A stretch of 48,971 nt of DNA from Streptomyces sp. Ru72 (GCF_002920635.1 NZ_PQSR01000060.1:1-48971); one strand, 5' to 3'; positions 8,178 to 16,656 are shown, counted from the stretch's first letter. Made by a program: numbers and translations. Notes: generated from the letters alone by a model not told the origin.

Positions 8178-8849
8178 TCAGTCCCAGTCGCGGCCGTTGT
8201 CGTGGTCCTTGCCGCCGTGGTCGTGGTCGTTGTCGTGGCCGTAGTCGTTGCCGTAGTCGCAGCGGTCGTAACCGTCGCCGTCACCGTCACCGTAGCCGTA
8301 GCCGCCGCCGCCGCGGCGGTCGCAGATCACTCGGAAGCTGCCCACCACGCCGTGCTTGACCTTCACGCCGCCGTGGACGTGACGGGGACGCACGCCATCG
8401 CTCTGGCTCCACGGGCCGACGATGGCGATGGGAGCGCCGTTGTCACAGGTGACCCCGCTGAAGACCTCGACGGTCTTGTGGCTGTCGTTGACGATGTTCA
8501 GGCTGTTGGAACCGAGGCCGCTGACGATGGTGACGCAGCCGTCCACCACAGCCGGGTAGTCCCGCTCGTTGATGTGGATCTTGCCGAGGTGGTGGCGGTG
8601 GTGCCGGTAGTGGTGCTCGTGGTGCTCGTTGCCCTCGTTGCCCTTGCCGTTGTTGTTGTTGTCGTTGTTGTTGTTTCCGTTGTTGTTGTTCCCGTTGCCT
8701 TCGAGGGCGGCGGCCGGGGCGGCGGCCTGCTGGACGACAGCGGCCGAGCGGGCCGGCTCGGAGGCGGCCGAGGCGTAGGTGATACCGGTGGCCACCAGGG
8801 CCGCACCAGCCGCGATCGCGGCGGTCACTGCAGTGGAACGCGTTGCCAT
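8178..8849 (-). CDS. secreted low-complexity Asn/His/Asp-rich protein
   Basis: 223 aa, function not recognised. A signal peptide (residues 1-29, cleavage after an ASA site) predicts export. Residues about 52-70 are an Asn/Gly tract; about 72-88 are His-rich (HHEHHYRHHRHH). A compact middle (about 90-180) with IVSGLGSNSLNIVND, VFSGVTCDNG and GSFRVICDRR looks folded and has Cys that could pair. The tail after 185 is Gly/Tyr/Asp/His-rich. The His and Asp clusters could bind divalent metals, which is inference. The start is firm: ACAGGAGAAG precedes the ATG. Asn codons are almost all AAC, giving a trinucleotide-repeat DNA tract (about 8650-8695). Monocistronic. Confidence 0.8.
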   Translation of the reverse strand: MATRSTAVTAAIAAGAALVATGITYASAASEPARSAAVVQQAAAPAAALEGNGNNNNGNNNNDNNNNGKGNEGNEHHEHHYRHHRHHLGKIHINERDYPAVVDGCVTIVSGLGSNSLNIVNDSHKTVEVFSGVTCDNGAPIAIVGPWSQSDGVRPRHVHGGVKVKHGVVGSFRVICDRRGGGGYGYGDGDGDGYDRCDYGNDYGHDNDHDHGGKDHDNGRDWD

Positions 8850-8918
8850 GTCACTTCTCCTGTCTCAGACACGTCGGCTGTGAACCGATGCGAGACTGAA
8901 GTTACATATCGCCGCGAA

Positions 8919-8934
8919 GTCGGATCGATTCGAC
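8919..8934. promoter_or_regulatory. imperfect 16-bp palindrome in divergent gap
   Basis: GTCGGATCGATTCGAC matches its own reverse complement at 14 of 16 positions. It lies in the AT-richer part (about 8880-8980) of the 328-bp gap between the secreted-protein gene and the histone-like gene, where their promoters should be. Nothing else is visible in that gap. Confidence 0.25.
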
Positions 8935-9177
8935 ATACCGACCATATGACGAACAACCCTGTCGGAGTAACGGTTCATCATCTGCCCTTGGGGGCAGCAG
9001 ACCTTGGGCGCGGGCTTGAGCACCGGATTCGGCCGCTGATGAGGCGTCAGCACCGCCCGCCGCTGATGACTGACAGACCAACCGAGGAACAAGTGGCTCC
9101 CCGCGCTCGTACCATCTGTGCACCGGGGGGACACCGTGCAGCAACATCGCCGTAGGCGAGGAAAGGTGGGTCACGCC

Positions 9178-9879
9178 ATGTCCGAGACCACGACCGCGAC
9201 TTCCGAACTGACGTCGCAGTACGCCGCCCAAGTGGCCGGCGATCTCGAGCGCAATGTGAAGGAGCAGGAGCGCATCAGCGCCGAAATCACGGCTTTGCAG
9301 GAGCAGTTGGCGACACTGCAGCACGACCACGCGGTGCTCGTGACCATGCAGAACGCACTCGGTATCCCGACCGCACCCGTGGAGCCCGTCGCCGCGCCCG
9401 AGAGCGCCACGGTGCCCGCTCCGCGGAAGAAGTCCACGGCCGGAACCGGCACGGGCAAGCAGCCGCAGGCGAAGAAGAAGGCCGCCGCCGGGCGGACACG
9501 CACGACGGGCCGGAAGGCCGTCGGCAAGAAGGCCGCGGGCAAGGAGACGGAAGCCACGAAGGCGGAGACCAGCAAGACGGAGCTAGGGAAGACGGAGGCA
9601 GCGAAGACGGGTCAGCCCACACTGGTCGAACTCGTGCGCGCCCACCTCAGCGAGCAGAGTGAGCCGCGTTCCGCCGCGGAGGTCGCCGGCGCGCTCGGTG
9701 AGGCCCATCCCGAGCGTGGCATCAAGACCACCGTCGTGCGGTCCACGCTCGAAGGGCTGGTGGCCAAGAATCAGGCCCAGCGCACCAAGCAGGGAACCGC
9801 TGTCTTCTACACCGCACCGGACGCCGCCGACACGACCACGGCGAACGAAGCCGAGGACGGCCCGGAGCAGAACCAGTAG
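9178..9879 (+). CDS. histone-H1-like DNA-associated protein: coiled coil, Lys/Ala-rich linker, C-terminal winged-helix-like domain
   Basis: 233 aa. Residues about 10-60 form a coiled coil with heptad-like Leu/Ile spacing (VKEQERISAEITALQEQLAT). About 75-150 is a basic, low-complexity Lys/Ala/Thr stretch like H1 or HupS tails (KKKAAAGRTRTT, KKAAGKETEATKAE). About 152-215 is a folded module (TLVELVRAHLSEQ, EVAGALGEAHPERGIKTTVVRSTLEGLVAKNQ, TKQGTAVFYTA) that reads as a winged helix of the kind that bind DNA. Inference: an oligomeric nucleoid-associated or transcription-silencing protein. The ATG at 9178 is preceded by AGGAAAGGTGGG; an upstream start at 9118 would add a poorly coding stretch. Confidence 0.75.
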   Translation: MSETTTATSELTSQYAAQVAGDLERNVKEQERISAEITALQEQLATLQHDHAVLVTMQNALGIPTAPVEPVAAPESATVPAPRKKSTAGTGTGKQPQAKKKAAAGRTRTTGRKAVGKKAAGKETEATKAETSKTELGKTEAAKTGQPTLVELVRAHLSEQSEPRSAAEVAGALGEAHPERGIKTTVVRSTLEGLVAKNQAQRTKQGTAVFYTAPDAADTTTANEAEDGPEQNQ

Positions 9880-9907
9880 GACCGCCCGGCAAGGCCCGTG
9901 TCACCTT

Positions 9908-9930
9908 CCGGCGATCACTGGGGTCGCCGG
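9908..9930. terminator. hairpin after histone-like gene
   Basis: Perfect 7-bp arms CCGGCGA and TCGCCGG with a 9-nt loop, 28 nt past the stop. The remaining region up to 10332 (about 400 bp) has no frame that I would call a gene. Confidence 0.4.
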
Positions 9931-10296
9931 TATGGGCATGATGCGCGTGACGCTGACAGCGGGCGTCGAACGGCGGGAAGTCAACTGTCGCCCGGGAGTT
10001 GGCGGACCGACTCGGGTTCGCGCACCGGCCGGCGCGGGCAGCCGGGAAGGCCGTGGTGGGCACCGGAGCGGGAGGTGCCGGCGCTTGTGAGCGAACCCTA
10101 CTCGTCCTCACGGTCGAGGAGTTGACCGAGTCCGAGCTCCGTCACTGCGCCAAGAAGCGGTGGCGGCAGGCCGGTCGGCGAGGTGGTCGACGCCGTGCGT
10201 CACGCCGTCACGTGCGGGATCAGGAGGTGAGCCTCGCCGAGGACGATCTGCCGTTCGGACGCGTCCCGGTGGCGGGCCTTCCCGCACGGCGGCTTG

Positions 10297-10316
10297 CTGG
10301 TGCCAGAAGGCACCAG
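10297..10316 (+). promoter_or_regulatory. small hairpin directly upstream of a ribosome-binding site
   Basis: Perfect 8-bp arms CTGGTGCC and GGCACCAG with a 4-nt loop AGAA end one base before the AGGGAG ribosome site of the gene at 10333. Such a structure may influence translation or mRNA stability, or be a protein site on DNA. Function is inference. Confidence 0.35.
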
Positions 10317-10332
10317 AGGGAGTGAGCCGCGT

Positions 10333-11010
10333 ATGACCGAGATCCGGGCAGGGCAGCAGGCGTTGCAGACCCCGCGGGCCGCCGGGCTGGCCGGAGTCGT
10401 GTTCGCGCTGCTGCTCGCGGCGGCCATGGTGCTGATCCGGCTGTCGATCCCCCAGGGCGCGGAGTCGGACACTCTGCAGGGGCTCACGGACCCCACGCGG
10501 CGCAGCGCGGTGAAGGCCGCGCTCGCGCTGGTGCCCTTGGCCGGTATCTGCTTCCTGTGGTTCATGGGGGCGCTGCGGGCCCGTATGGGTGAGGCCGAGG
10601 ACCAGTTCCTCGCCACCGTGTTCCTCGGCAGCGGGCTGGTCTTCGTGGCGACGCTGTTCGGGGTGGCCGCCGCGGCCGCGGGTGTGCTGGCCACCACGGA
10701 CGCTCCCGGCGGCACTCCCGGCCTGCCCGCCTGGAATTTCGGCCGCCACCTCGCGTACACGCTGCTGACCGAGTACGCGACGCGGATGGCGGCGGTCTTC
10801 ACCTGCTCCACATCGGTCATCTGCCATCGCCTGAGACTGCTGCCGCGGTGGCTCAGTCTGCTGGGTTTCCTCACCTTCCTGACACTGCTGTTCGTCTCGG
10901 CGGGTGTGCCCTGGTCGGAGCTGGTGTTCCCGGCGTGGTCGCTGCTCGTCGGCGCCTTCGTCTTCGCTGCGGGCCGAAGCCCCCGCCCGGGCACCGCCGC
11001 GGCGTCGTAG
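10333..11010 (+). CDS. four-helix integral membrane protein of unknown function
   Basis: 225 aa with four clear membrane segments: GLAGVVFALLLAAAMVLIRL (about 19-38), ALALVPLAGICFLWFMGAL (about 68-86), FLGSGLVFVATLFGVAAAAAG (about 97-117), and a C-terminal pair around WLSLLGFLTFLTLLFVSAG and LVFPAWSLLVGAFVFAAG. A conserved-looking loop carries FGRHLAYTLLTEYATRMAAVF. I do not recognise the family by name; similar unannotated proteins occur in actinobacteria. The ATG is supported by GAGGGAG 9 nt upstream. It lies 155 nt before the ferredoxin gene in the same direction, so it may or may not belong to that operon. Confidence 0.72.
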   Translation: MTEIRAGQQALQTPRAAGLAGVVFALLLAAAMVLIRLSIPQGAESDTLQGLTDPTRRSAVKAALALVPLAGICFLWFMGALRARMGEAEDQFLATVFLGSGLVFVATLFGVAAAAAGVLATTDAPGGTPGLPAWNFGRHLAYTLLTEYATRMAAVFTCSTSVICHRLRLLPRWLSLLGFLTFLTLLFVSAGVPWSELVFPAWSLLVGAFVFAAGRSPRPGTAAAS

Positions 11011-11107
11011 CGGGCACCCGGACGGTCACTCCTTCGGCGCGCCTCGACGGGCGCGTCACCGTCCGGCCCGGCGATGCTGGTGTGGGGGAGCTGACCGCCG
11101 TCCGACG

Positions 11108-11122
11108 GTTGCGCCGCGCAAC
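11108..11122. promoter_or_regulatory. inverted repeat upstream of ferredoxin/P450 operon
   Basis: GTTGCG and CGCAAC separated by 3 nt, 44 bp upstream of the ferredoxin start. Possible operator for the electron-transfer operon; no regulator gene is nearby. Confidence 0.3.
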
Positions 11123-11165
11123 AGCGGCGTCCCGCGGACCTGGCCGCCGAAGGGGCGGAGGGCTC

Positions 11166-11411
11166 ATGAGGCTTGTCGTCGATCTCAACAGGTGTCAGGG
11201 ATACGCGCAGTGCGCGTTCCTCGCACCCGATGTCTTCGCGCTGCACGGCGAGGAGTCGCTGGTCTACGACCCCCACGCCGATGAGGGGCAGCGGGAGAGA
11301 CTTGCCCGCGCCGTGGCGGCCTGCCCGGTGCAGGCCATCCTGGCCGACGGGCTGGACGACGTGGGCACGGAGCCCGCCGTAGCCGGGCAGGAGCCGCCCC
11401 ATGCCCGCTGA
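11166..11411 (+). CDS. [3Fe-4S]-type ferredoxin, P450 redox partner
   Basis: 81 aa. Three cysteines in the pattern C10-x5-C16 (CQGYAQC) and C53-Pro (AACPVQAI). The fourth cysteine of a 4Fe-4S site is absent, which is typical of the single-cluster ferredoxins that feed electrons to bacterial P450s. The N-terminus MRLVVDLNRCQGYAQC and the following FLAPDVFAL match that group. The ATG is preceded by GGGGCGGAGGG. The gene overlaps the ferredoxin reductase by 11 bp, implying coupled translation. With the next two genes it forms a complete chain NAD(P)H - FAD reductase - ferredoxin - P450. Confidence 0.93.
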   Translation: MRLVVDLNRCQGYAQCAFLAPDVFALHGEESLVYDPHADEGQRERLARAVAACPVQAILADGLDDVGTEPAVAGQEPPHAR

Positions 11412-12795
11412 GGACTTCCTTCAATGGCTCAGACGCGAGGGCCGCATCGTCATCGTGGGCGCCTCGCTGGCGGGGCTGCGGGCTGCCGAGACCCTGCGCG
11501 CCGAGGGCTTCGCCGGTTCGCTCACCATGATCGGTGACGAGCCGTACGAGCCCTACGACCGGCCACCGCTGTCGAAGGCGGTGCTGCTCGGCAAGGCGTC
11601 ACCGCACCGCACCGACCTGCCCCGGCGCCTCGAGATCGACGCCAAGTGGCGCCTGGGTGTCGCGGCGACCGGCCTCGACATGACGGCCAAACGGGTACGG
11701 CTGGCCGACGGGGACGAGGTGGAGTACGACCGGCTGCTGATCGCCACCGGTGTGCGTGCCCGGCCCTGGCCGAAGGAGTCGGAGGCCCAACTGGACGGCG
11801 TCTTCGTGCTGCGCACGCGCGACGACGCGGCCGCGCTCCTACGGAGGCTGCAGGCCTCCCCGCGCCGGGTGTTCGTCATCGGTGCCGGATTCACCGGTTC
11901 GGAGATCGCCTCCGCCTGCCGGGAGCAGGGCGTCCCGGTGACCCTCGCGGAGCGCGGGGGCGCACCGCTGGTGGGTGCCCTCGGCGGGGTGATCGGCGCG
12001 GTGGCCGCGGAGCTGCAGCGGGAGAACGGTGTGGACCTGCGGACCGGCGTCATGGTCACCGCGCTTGAGGGCGACTCGATGGGCCGGGTGCGGGCCGCCC
12101 ATCTGTCCGACGGCAGCGTCGTCGAGACGGACGTCGTGGTCGTCTGCCTCGGCGCGACCCGCAACACCGAATGGCTGGAGGGCTCCGGGCTCGGTGCGGG
12201 GCCCCGGGGCATCGCCTGCGACGCGGGCTGCCGGGCCTTCGACTTCAGGGGCATCGTGACCGACGACGTCTATGTCGCCGGCGATGTGGCCCGCTCTCCG
12301 CATCCGCTGTTCGGCTATCAGTTCCTGTCGCTGGAGCACTGGGGCAACGCCGTCGCACAGGCCGAGGTGGCCGCCCACAACATGATCAGCAGCGGTGCGG
12401 ACCGGCGTCCGCACCTGTGGGTGCCGGCCTTCTGGTCGTCGCAGTTCGGTGTGAACATCAAGTCGGTCGGTGTCCCGTCCATGGGCGAACAGATCATGAT
12501 CACTCAAGGGTCCCTGGCCGAGCGCCGGTTCGTCGCGGCGTACGGCTACCAGGGCCGGGTCATCGCCGCGGTGAGCTTCGACAACACCCGCTGGCTCCAG
12601 TTCTACGAGCGGCTGATCGAGACGGCCACGCCGTTCCCCCTGGAGTTCCCGACGGTCGACCGCCGTCCCGAGGGCCGCCAGCCGGTGCCCGCCGACTTCC
12701 CGGACCCTTCCCTGCCGACACACGGCCCGACCGTGACGCTCAGCGGTTACTCGCCGAGCGACCGCCGTCTGGTGTTCACCCCGGCCCGCCACTGA
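11401..12795 (+). CDS. FAD-dependent ferredoxin reductase (pyridine-nucleotide-disulfide reductase fold)
   Basis: 464 aa, cytoplasmic. FAD-binding fingerprint VIVGASLAGLRAAETL (from residue 17), the family stretch YEPYDRPPLSKAVLLGK (about 51-67), LLIATGVRARPWP, the NAD(P)H fingerprint VFVIGAGFTGSEIASAC (about 158-174), and the second FAD motif DDVYVAGDVARSPHPLFG (about 289-306), followed by LEHWGNAVAQAEVAAHNM. This is the putidaredoxin-reductase/dioxygenase-reductase type, not the FprA type encoded at 26530. It overlaps the ferredoxin gene and is followed 57 nt later by the P450, so its likely task is reducing that ferredoxin. Residues after about 350 form the family's interface domain. Confidence 0.93.
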   Translation: MPAEDFLQWLRREGRIVIVGASLAGLRAAETLRAEGFAGSLTMIGDEPYEPYDRPPLSKAVLLGKASPHRTDLPRRLEIDAKWRLGVAATGLDMTAKRVRLADGDEVEYDRLLIATGVRARPWPKESEAQLDGVFVLRTRDDAAALLRRLQASPRRVFVIGAGFTGSEIASACREQGVPVTLAERGGAPLVGALGGVIGAVAAELQRENGVDLRTGVMVTALEGDSMGRVRAAHLSDGSVVETDVVVVCLGATRNTEWLEGSGLGAGPRGIACDAGCRAFDFRGIVTDDVYVAGDVARSPHPLFGYQFLSLEHWGNAVAQAEVAAHNMISSGADRRPHLWVPAFWSSQFGVNIKSVGVPSMGEQIMITQGSLAERRFVAAYGYQGRVIAAVSFDNTRWLQFYERLIETATPFPLEFPTVDRRPEGRQPVPADFPDPSLPTHGPTVTLSGYSPSDRRLVFTPARH

Positions 12796-12852
12796 CCGTC
12801 TCCGGTCCCCGCGCCTCCCCGCCCTGACGGACTCCACGCCCTAGGACCCCTC

Positions 12853-14094
12853 ATGACGCACGCCTCGCTCCTGCACCGGATCACCGATTACGCCAACCGC
12901 GCGAACCCCTATCCGCTGTACGAGGAGCTCCGGAGGACTCCGGTGCTGCACGAGGAGGACGACGGTCCCTACCTCGTGGGCTCGTACTGGGACATCCTGG
13001 GCCTGCTGCATGATCCGCGGATCAGCTCCGACGCCGGCAACCTCGCCGCGGCGGGAGCCGACGAAGGCGTCGGAGCGGAGGAGACGGGCCTGCCGCCGAG
13101 CTTCATCCGGCTCGACCCCCCGGAGCACGACCGGCTGCGGCGGATCGCCAACCGGTCCTTCGGGCCGCCGCACTGCCCGCGCCGGATCGACGCGATGCGC
13201 GGTGAACTGGCCGGGATCGTCGCCGGGTTGATCGACGGCATCGGGGACGCGCGGCAGATCGATGTGGTGGACCAGTTCGCGTACCCCTTCCCGGTGACCG
13301 TCATCTGCAGGCTGCTCGGGGTACCGCGCGAGGACGAACCGCGCTTTCGTGCCTGGGTCGAACCGATCGTCGCCAGTCTGGATCCGCAGACGCAGACGGG
13401 TGAGAACGAGGCGGAACGCCTGCAGTCCACGCGCGAGGCGCGCGTGCAACTGGGCCTGTATCTGGCGGAGCTGGTCGAGCAACGCAGGAGGGAACCCGGG
13501 AACGACATGCTGTCCGAGCTGGTGACGAGCCACGGCCCGGACGGCCCGATGACGACGATGGAGGTGCTCAGCACCTCGGTGCTGCTGCTGATCGCGGGCC
13601 ACGAGACGACGGTCAACCTGATCACCAACGGCATGCTCACTCTGCTGCGGTACCCGGAGTACCTGCGCAAACTGCGCGACGACCCCGGCCTGGCCGTCAG
13701 CATCGTGGAGGAACTGCTGCGTTACGAACCTCCGGTGCAGCTGGTGCCGCAGCGGACCTGTATCGCGGACATCGAGGTGCGCGGGGTCACGATTCCGAAG
13801 GGTTCGAGGATCTGGCTCGTCCTGGCCGCGGGCAACCGGGATCCGGAGCGGTTCGAGGACCCCGACCGGTTCGATCCGTACCGGGGCGACATCCAGCACC
13901 TCGGTTTCGGCAGCGGCATCCACTCCTGCTTCGGCGCTCCGCTGGCCCGGCTGGAGGCACAGATCGCGCTGTCCGAACTGGCCCGCAGGCTCGACGATCC
14001 CCGTCTCCTCGAGGACCCGCCGCCCTACCGGCAGAACGCGGTGCTGCGCGGGCCGCGCCATCTGGCCGTCGGCTTCGACGGTCTGCGTCCCTAG
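12853..14094 (+). CDS. cytochrome P450 monooxygenase
   Basis: 413 aa soluble bacterial P450. Seen: I-helix oxygen-activation motif AGHETT (248-253), K-helix ExxR as E287-R290 (EELLRYEPP), the PERF-like region DPERFEDPDRFD (about 333-344), and the heme loop FGSGIHSCFG with ligand Cys359. All catalytic landmarks are present. The substrate is unknown: no biosynthetic gene cluster surrounds it and the B-C and F-G regions cannot be read for specificity. It ends the ferredoxin-reductase-P450 operon; the stop is followed by a hairpin at 14111. Having both electron partners in the operon is unusual in Streptomyces, where most P450s share partners encoded elsewhere. Confidence 0.95.
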   Translation: MTHASLLHRITDYANRANPYPLYEELRRTPVLHEEDDGPYLVGSYWDILGLLHDPRISSDAGNLAAAGADEGVGAEETGLPPSFIRLDPPEHDRLRRIANRSFGPPHCPRRIDAMRGELAGIVAGLIDGIGDARQIDVVDQFAYPFPVTVICRLLGVPREDEPRFRAWVEPIVASLDPQTQTGENEAERLQSTREARVQLGLYLAELVEQRRREPGNDMLSELVTSHGPDGPMTTMEVLSTSVLLLIAGHETTVNLITNGMLTLLRYPEYLRKLRDDPGLAVSIVEELLRYEPPVQLVPQRTCIADIEVRGVTIPKGSRIWLVLAAGNRDPERFEDPDRFDPYRGDIQHLGFGSGIHSCFGAPLARLEAQIALSELARRLDDPRLLEDPPPYRQNAVLRGPRHLAVGFDGLRP

Positions 14095-14110
14095 GGGCGT
14101 CCGGCAGTCG

Positions 14111-14129
14111 CCACCGGCCGCGCCGGTGG
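14111..14129 (+). terminator. hairpin after P450 operon
   Basis: Perfect 8-bp arms CCACCGGC and GCCGGTGG with a 3-nt loop, 17 nt past the P450 stop. It abuts an in-frame GTG at 14131, arguing against that codon as the start of the next gene. Confidence 0.5.
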
Positions 14130-14163
14130 AGTGGTCCTACGCGGTCGGGTTACCCGCCGACCC

Positions 14164-15249
14164 ATGACACGGCTGCTGAAACGGGAAGACAAGGATCACC
14201 GGGCGCGTCACGGCCACGGGCGGGGTGCGGCGGGCCGCCGCACCGAGCCCGCCGCGGATTCCGCCACCGCGCCGCCCGGGCCGGACCCGGAGGTGGAGCG
14301 CAGGGCCCCGGACGCGCCGACCGAGCTGCCCCGGCGCTCGTGGTGGGCTGTGTTCAGGGGGACGCTGCGCGAGTTCGGGAACGACGAACTGACCGACCGG
14401 GCCGCGGCCCTGACCTACTACGGGGTGCTGTCCCTCTTCCCGGCCCTGCTCGTGCTGGTGTCCCTGCTGGACATCGCCGGGCGGTCGGCGACCGACGAGG
14501 TGCTGGCCAACCTCAAACAGTTCGCCCCGGGTGCGGCCCGCGACATCGTCACCCGGGCCGTGGCGCAGTTGCAGGGACACAGCGGCGCCGGGTCGGTGAT
14601 GGCGTTCGTGGGCCTGGCGCTGGCGCTGTGGTCGGCGTCGGGTTACATCGGCGCGTTCATCCGCACCGCGAACGCCGTCTACGACATCCCCGAGGGCCGG
14701 CCCCTGTGGAAGGTCCTGCCGCTGCGGCTGGCCGTCACCGTCCTGATCATGGTGCTGGCCCTGTCGAGCGCGCTGATCGTGGTGTTCACCGGCGGGCTGG
14801 CGCACCAGGTGGGCACGGCACTGGGGATCGGGCACACGGCGCTCGTGGTGTGGTCGATCGCCAAGTGGCCCGTGCTCGTCGCCCTGGTGACGATCATGCT
14901 GGCGATCCTGTACTGGGCCACGCCGAACGCCAAGGTCCACGGCTTCAGGTGGATCACACCGGGCAGCGTGCTGGCGCTCGTGCTCTGGGTGGGCGCGTCC
15001 GGTGGGTTCGCGGTCTACGTCGCCGCGTTCTCCTCGTACAACAAGACCTACGGCACCATGGCGGGCGTCATCGTCTTCCTGGTGTGGCTGTGGATGGGCA
15101 ATCTGGCGATCCTGCTGGGCCTGGAGTTCGACGCGGAGACGGCGCGGCAGCGGGCGATCGCCGGCGGTCTTCCCCCCGACCAGGAGCCGTACACCGAACC
15201 ACGTGACACCCGCGCGTGGGACGAGGAGGACCGGCGCCGCGTGGACTGA
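14164..15249 (+). CDS. YihY/BrkB family inner-membrane protein
   Basis: About 361 aa. A charged, disordered N-terminal tail (first 50 residues) precedes the family domain, which opens with SWWAVFRGTLREFGNDELTDRAAALTYYGVLSLFPALLVLVSLL. It continues with AFVGLALALWSASGYIGAFIRTANAVYD and the late segments WITPGSVLALVLWVGASGGFAVYVAAFSSYNKTYGTMAGVIVFLVWLWMGNLAILLG, which are hallmarks of YihY/BrkB. About six membrane helices. The family was once called ribonuclease BN but is not an RNase; its role is unclear, possibly transport or envelope integrity. Start uncertain: ATG 14164 chosen because the GTG at 14131 touches the P450 terminator. Confidence 0.88.
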   Translation: MTRLLKREDKDHRARHGHGRGAAGRRTEPAADSATAPPGPDPEVERRAPDAPTELPRRSWWAVFRGTLREFGNDELTDRAAALTYYGVLSLFPALLVLVSLLDIAGRSATDEVLANLKQFAPGAARDIVTRAVAQLQGHSGAGSVMAFVGLALALWSASGYIGAFIRTANAVYDIPEGRPLWKVLPLRLAVTVLIMVLALSSALIVVFTGGLAHQVGTALGIGHTALVVWSIAKWPVLVALVTIMLAILYWATPNAKVHGFRWITPGSVLALVLWVGASGGFAVYVAAFSSYNKTYGTMAGVIVFLVWLWMGNLAILLGLEFDAETARQRAIAGGLPPDQEPYTEPRDTRAWDEEDRRRVD

Positions 15250-15413
15250 CGAAAGGCTCGCCCCCGGCAAGGCCCCGTTGCCCGACCGTCGTTCTGGATG
15301 TCCGGGAACGGATGTCGGAAGGGAGCGAACCCCCGGACCGGTTCGATCATCTTCCCTGGGGGACCCTGGCGTTCCCGGTCGGTCGCAGGGGACAGGAGCC
15401 GAAAGGAAGGCCC

Positions 15414-16610
15414 GTGCCGGTCATCAGTCAGCGGGTGCACCTGGTGCTGCTCGCCGCCTGGACAATCGTCTGGTTCGCCGTGGTGGAGCGGCACGGCGGG
15501 TTCTCCTGGCACTATCTGCAGCAGGGCGGGAAACTGCTGTATCAGGGCGCGGGCCGCGACGACGGCGGTCTCAACCTGTACGCGCACCACCCCGAGCTCC
15601 AGATGGGGCCGCTCAGCTTCCTGGTGGCGGGTCTGTTCAACCCCTTCCCCGACGACCTCGGACAGTTCCTGGCCGCGGCCCTGATGTCCCTGCTCGGTCT
15701 GGTGATCCTGGTACTCGCCGGACGCAGCGCCGCCTGGTACTTCCTGGGCACCGGGACCAACCACCAGCGGCTGCGGCAGCGCGTGCTGATCGCGGGCCTG
15801 GCCTTCATACCCATGTGGATCGAGGTGTCGGTCCGCTTCGGGCACCTCGACGACGTCCTCGCGCTGTTCTTCACCGCCCTGGCCGTACGCTCGGTCACCC
15901 TCGGCAACGCGGTGGGGGCCGGCGTCTTCATGGCCCTGGCCATGGACTCCAAACCGACGGCGCTGGCCTTCCTGCCGCTGCTGCTCGCGCTGCCGAGACA
16001 CCAGTGGCTGCGGGCCGGGCTGTGGTGCGCGGGCCTGGTCGCGGTCGTCTGGCTGCCGTTCTTCATCGGCTCCCCGCACACGATGGCGGCGGCGCACTTC
16101 ACCATCCCCAACCAGCCTGCGTCCGCGCTGCGCTGGCTCGGCGTCGGCGATCCCCAGACACCACCCTGGGACCGCCCCGCGCAGGCCGTGCTGGGTCTGA
16201 CGCTCGGCTGCGTCGCCGTCTGGCGCGGCCGCTGGGCCGCGGTGGTCCTGCTCGGCGCCAACGCGCGGATCGTGCTGGACCCCAGCGTCTACACGTACTA
16301 CACCGCGTCCGTCCTGCTGGGCACGCTGCTGTGGGACGTGATCGGCCAGCGGCGCCTCGTGCCCTGGTGGAGTTGGATCGCGCTGCTCACGCTGTACGGC
16401 AGTGTGTTCGTCGTACCCGACGACTCGGCCCGCGGACTGATCCGTCTGGGCTTCGTGGCCGTCTCCACGGCGTATGTCCTGTTCTGGCCGGTACGCGATC
16501 GCGGCGACCGGCGCTCCCGCGGCCGGAGCCGGCCGCGACCGCCGACCATGCCACCGGCGCGGCGGAGCCCGGAGGTGACCCGCGGCGAGCCGGAGGCGAC
16601 ACTCGGCTGA
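15414..16610 (+). CDS. GT-C/GT87-like multi-pass membrane protein
   Basis: About 398 aa with around nine hydrophobic helices. The extracellular loop after helix 1 reads LNLYAHHPELQMGPLSFLVAG, and further on come EVSVRFGHLDDVLALFF, MALAMDSKPTALAFLPLLLALP, and VYTYYTASVLLGTLLW. This layout resembles polyprenyl-phosphate-dependent mannosyl- or arabinosyl-transferases (GT-C fold), where acidic residues in the first loop and GHLDD are candidate catalytic positions. The GTG start at 15414 was chosen for its very good ribosome site AAAGGAAGG; an ATG at 15312 would add 34 non-membrane residues. The C-terminal 45 residues are Arg/Pro-rich and cytoplasmic. Acceptor and donor unknown. Confidence 0.75.
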   Translation: MPVISQRVHLVLLAAWTIVWFAVVERHGGFSWHYLQQGGKLLYQGAGRDDGGLNLYAHHPELQMGPLSFLVAGLFNPFPDDLGQFLAAALMSLLGLVILVLAGRSAAWYFLGTGTNHQRLRQRVLIAGLAFIPMWIEVSVRFGHLDDVLALFFTALAVRSVTLGNAVGAGVFMALAMDSKPTALAFLPLLLALPRHQWLRAGLWCAGLVAVVWLPFFIGSPHTMAAAHFTIPNQPASALRWLGVGDPQTPPWDRPAQAVLGLTLGCVAVWRGRWAAVVLLGANARIVLDPSVYTYYTASVLLGTLLWDVIGQRRLVPWWSWIALLTLYGSVFVVPDDSARGLIRLGFVAVSTAYVLFWPVRDRGDRRSRGRSRPRPPTMPPARRSPEVTRGEPEATLG

Positions 16611-16621
16611 CCTGCAAACAA

Positions 16622-16656
16622 AGCGCCCCGGCCGCCCGGGAGGCGGTCGGGGCGCT
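16622..16656. terminator. strong bidirectional hairpin terminator
   Basis: 15-bp stem (16622-16636 with 16642-16656) with one G-T wobble and a 5-nt loop, between two convergent genes. The A-rich flank CAAACAAA on the left provides a T-run for the minus-strand transcript. Confidence 0.85.

Noticed and set aside
8169..9155. Plus-strand valine-rich open frame
   Set aside because: It is the complement of the Asn/His/Asp-codon tracts of the secreted protein; no ribosome site or domain.
9898..10325. Small plus-strand frames before the four-helix membrane gene
   Set aside because: Arg/Gly/Pro-biased composition, no ribosome sites, no recognisable domain.
14131..14163. GTG start for the BrkB/YihY gene
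   Set aside because: It abuts the hairpin that ends the P450 operon and leaves no room for a ribosome site.
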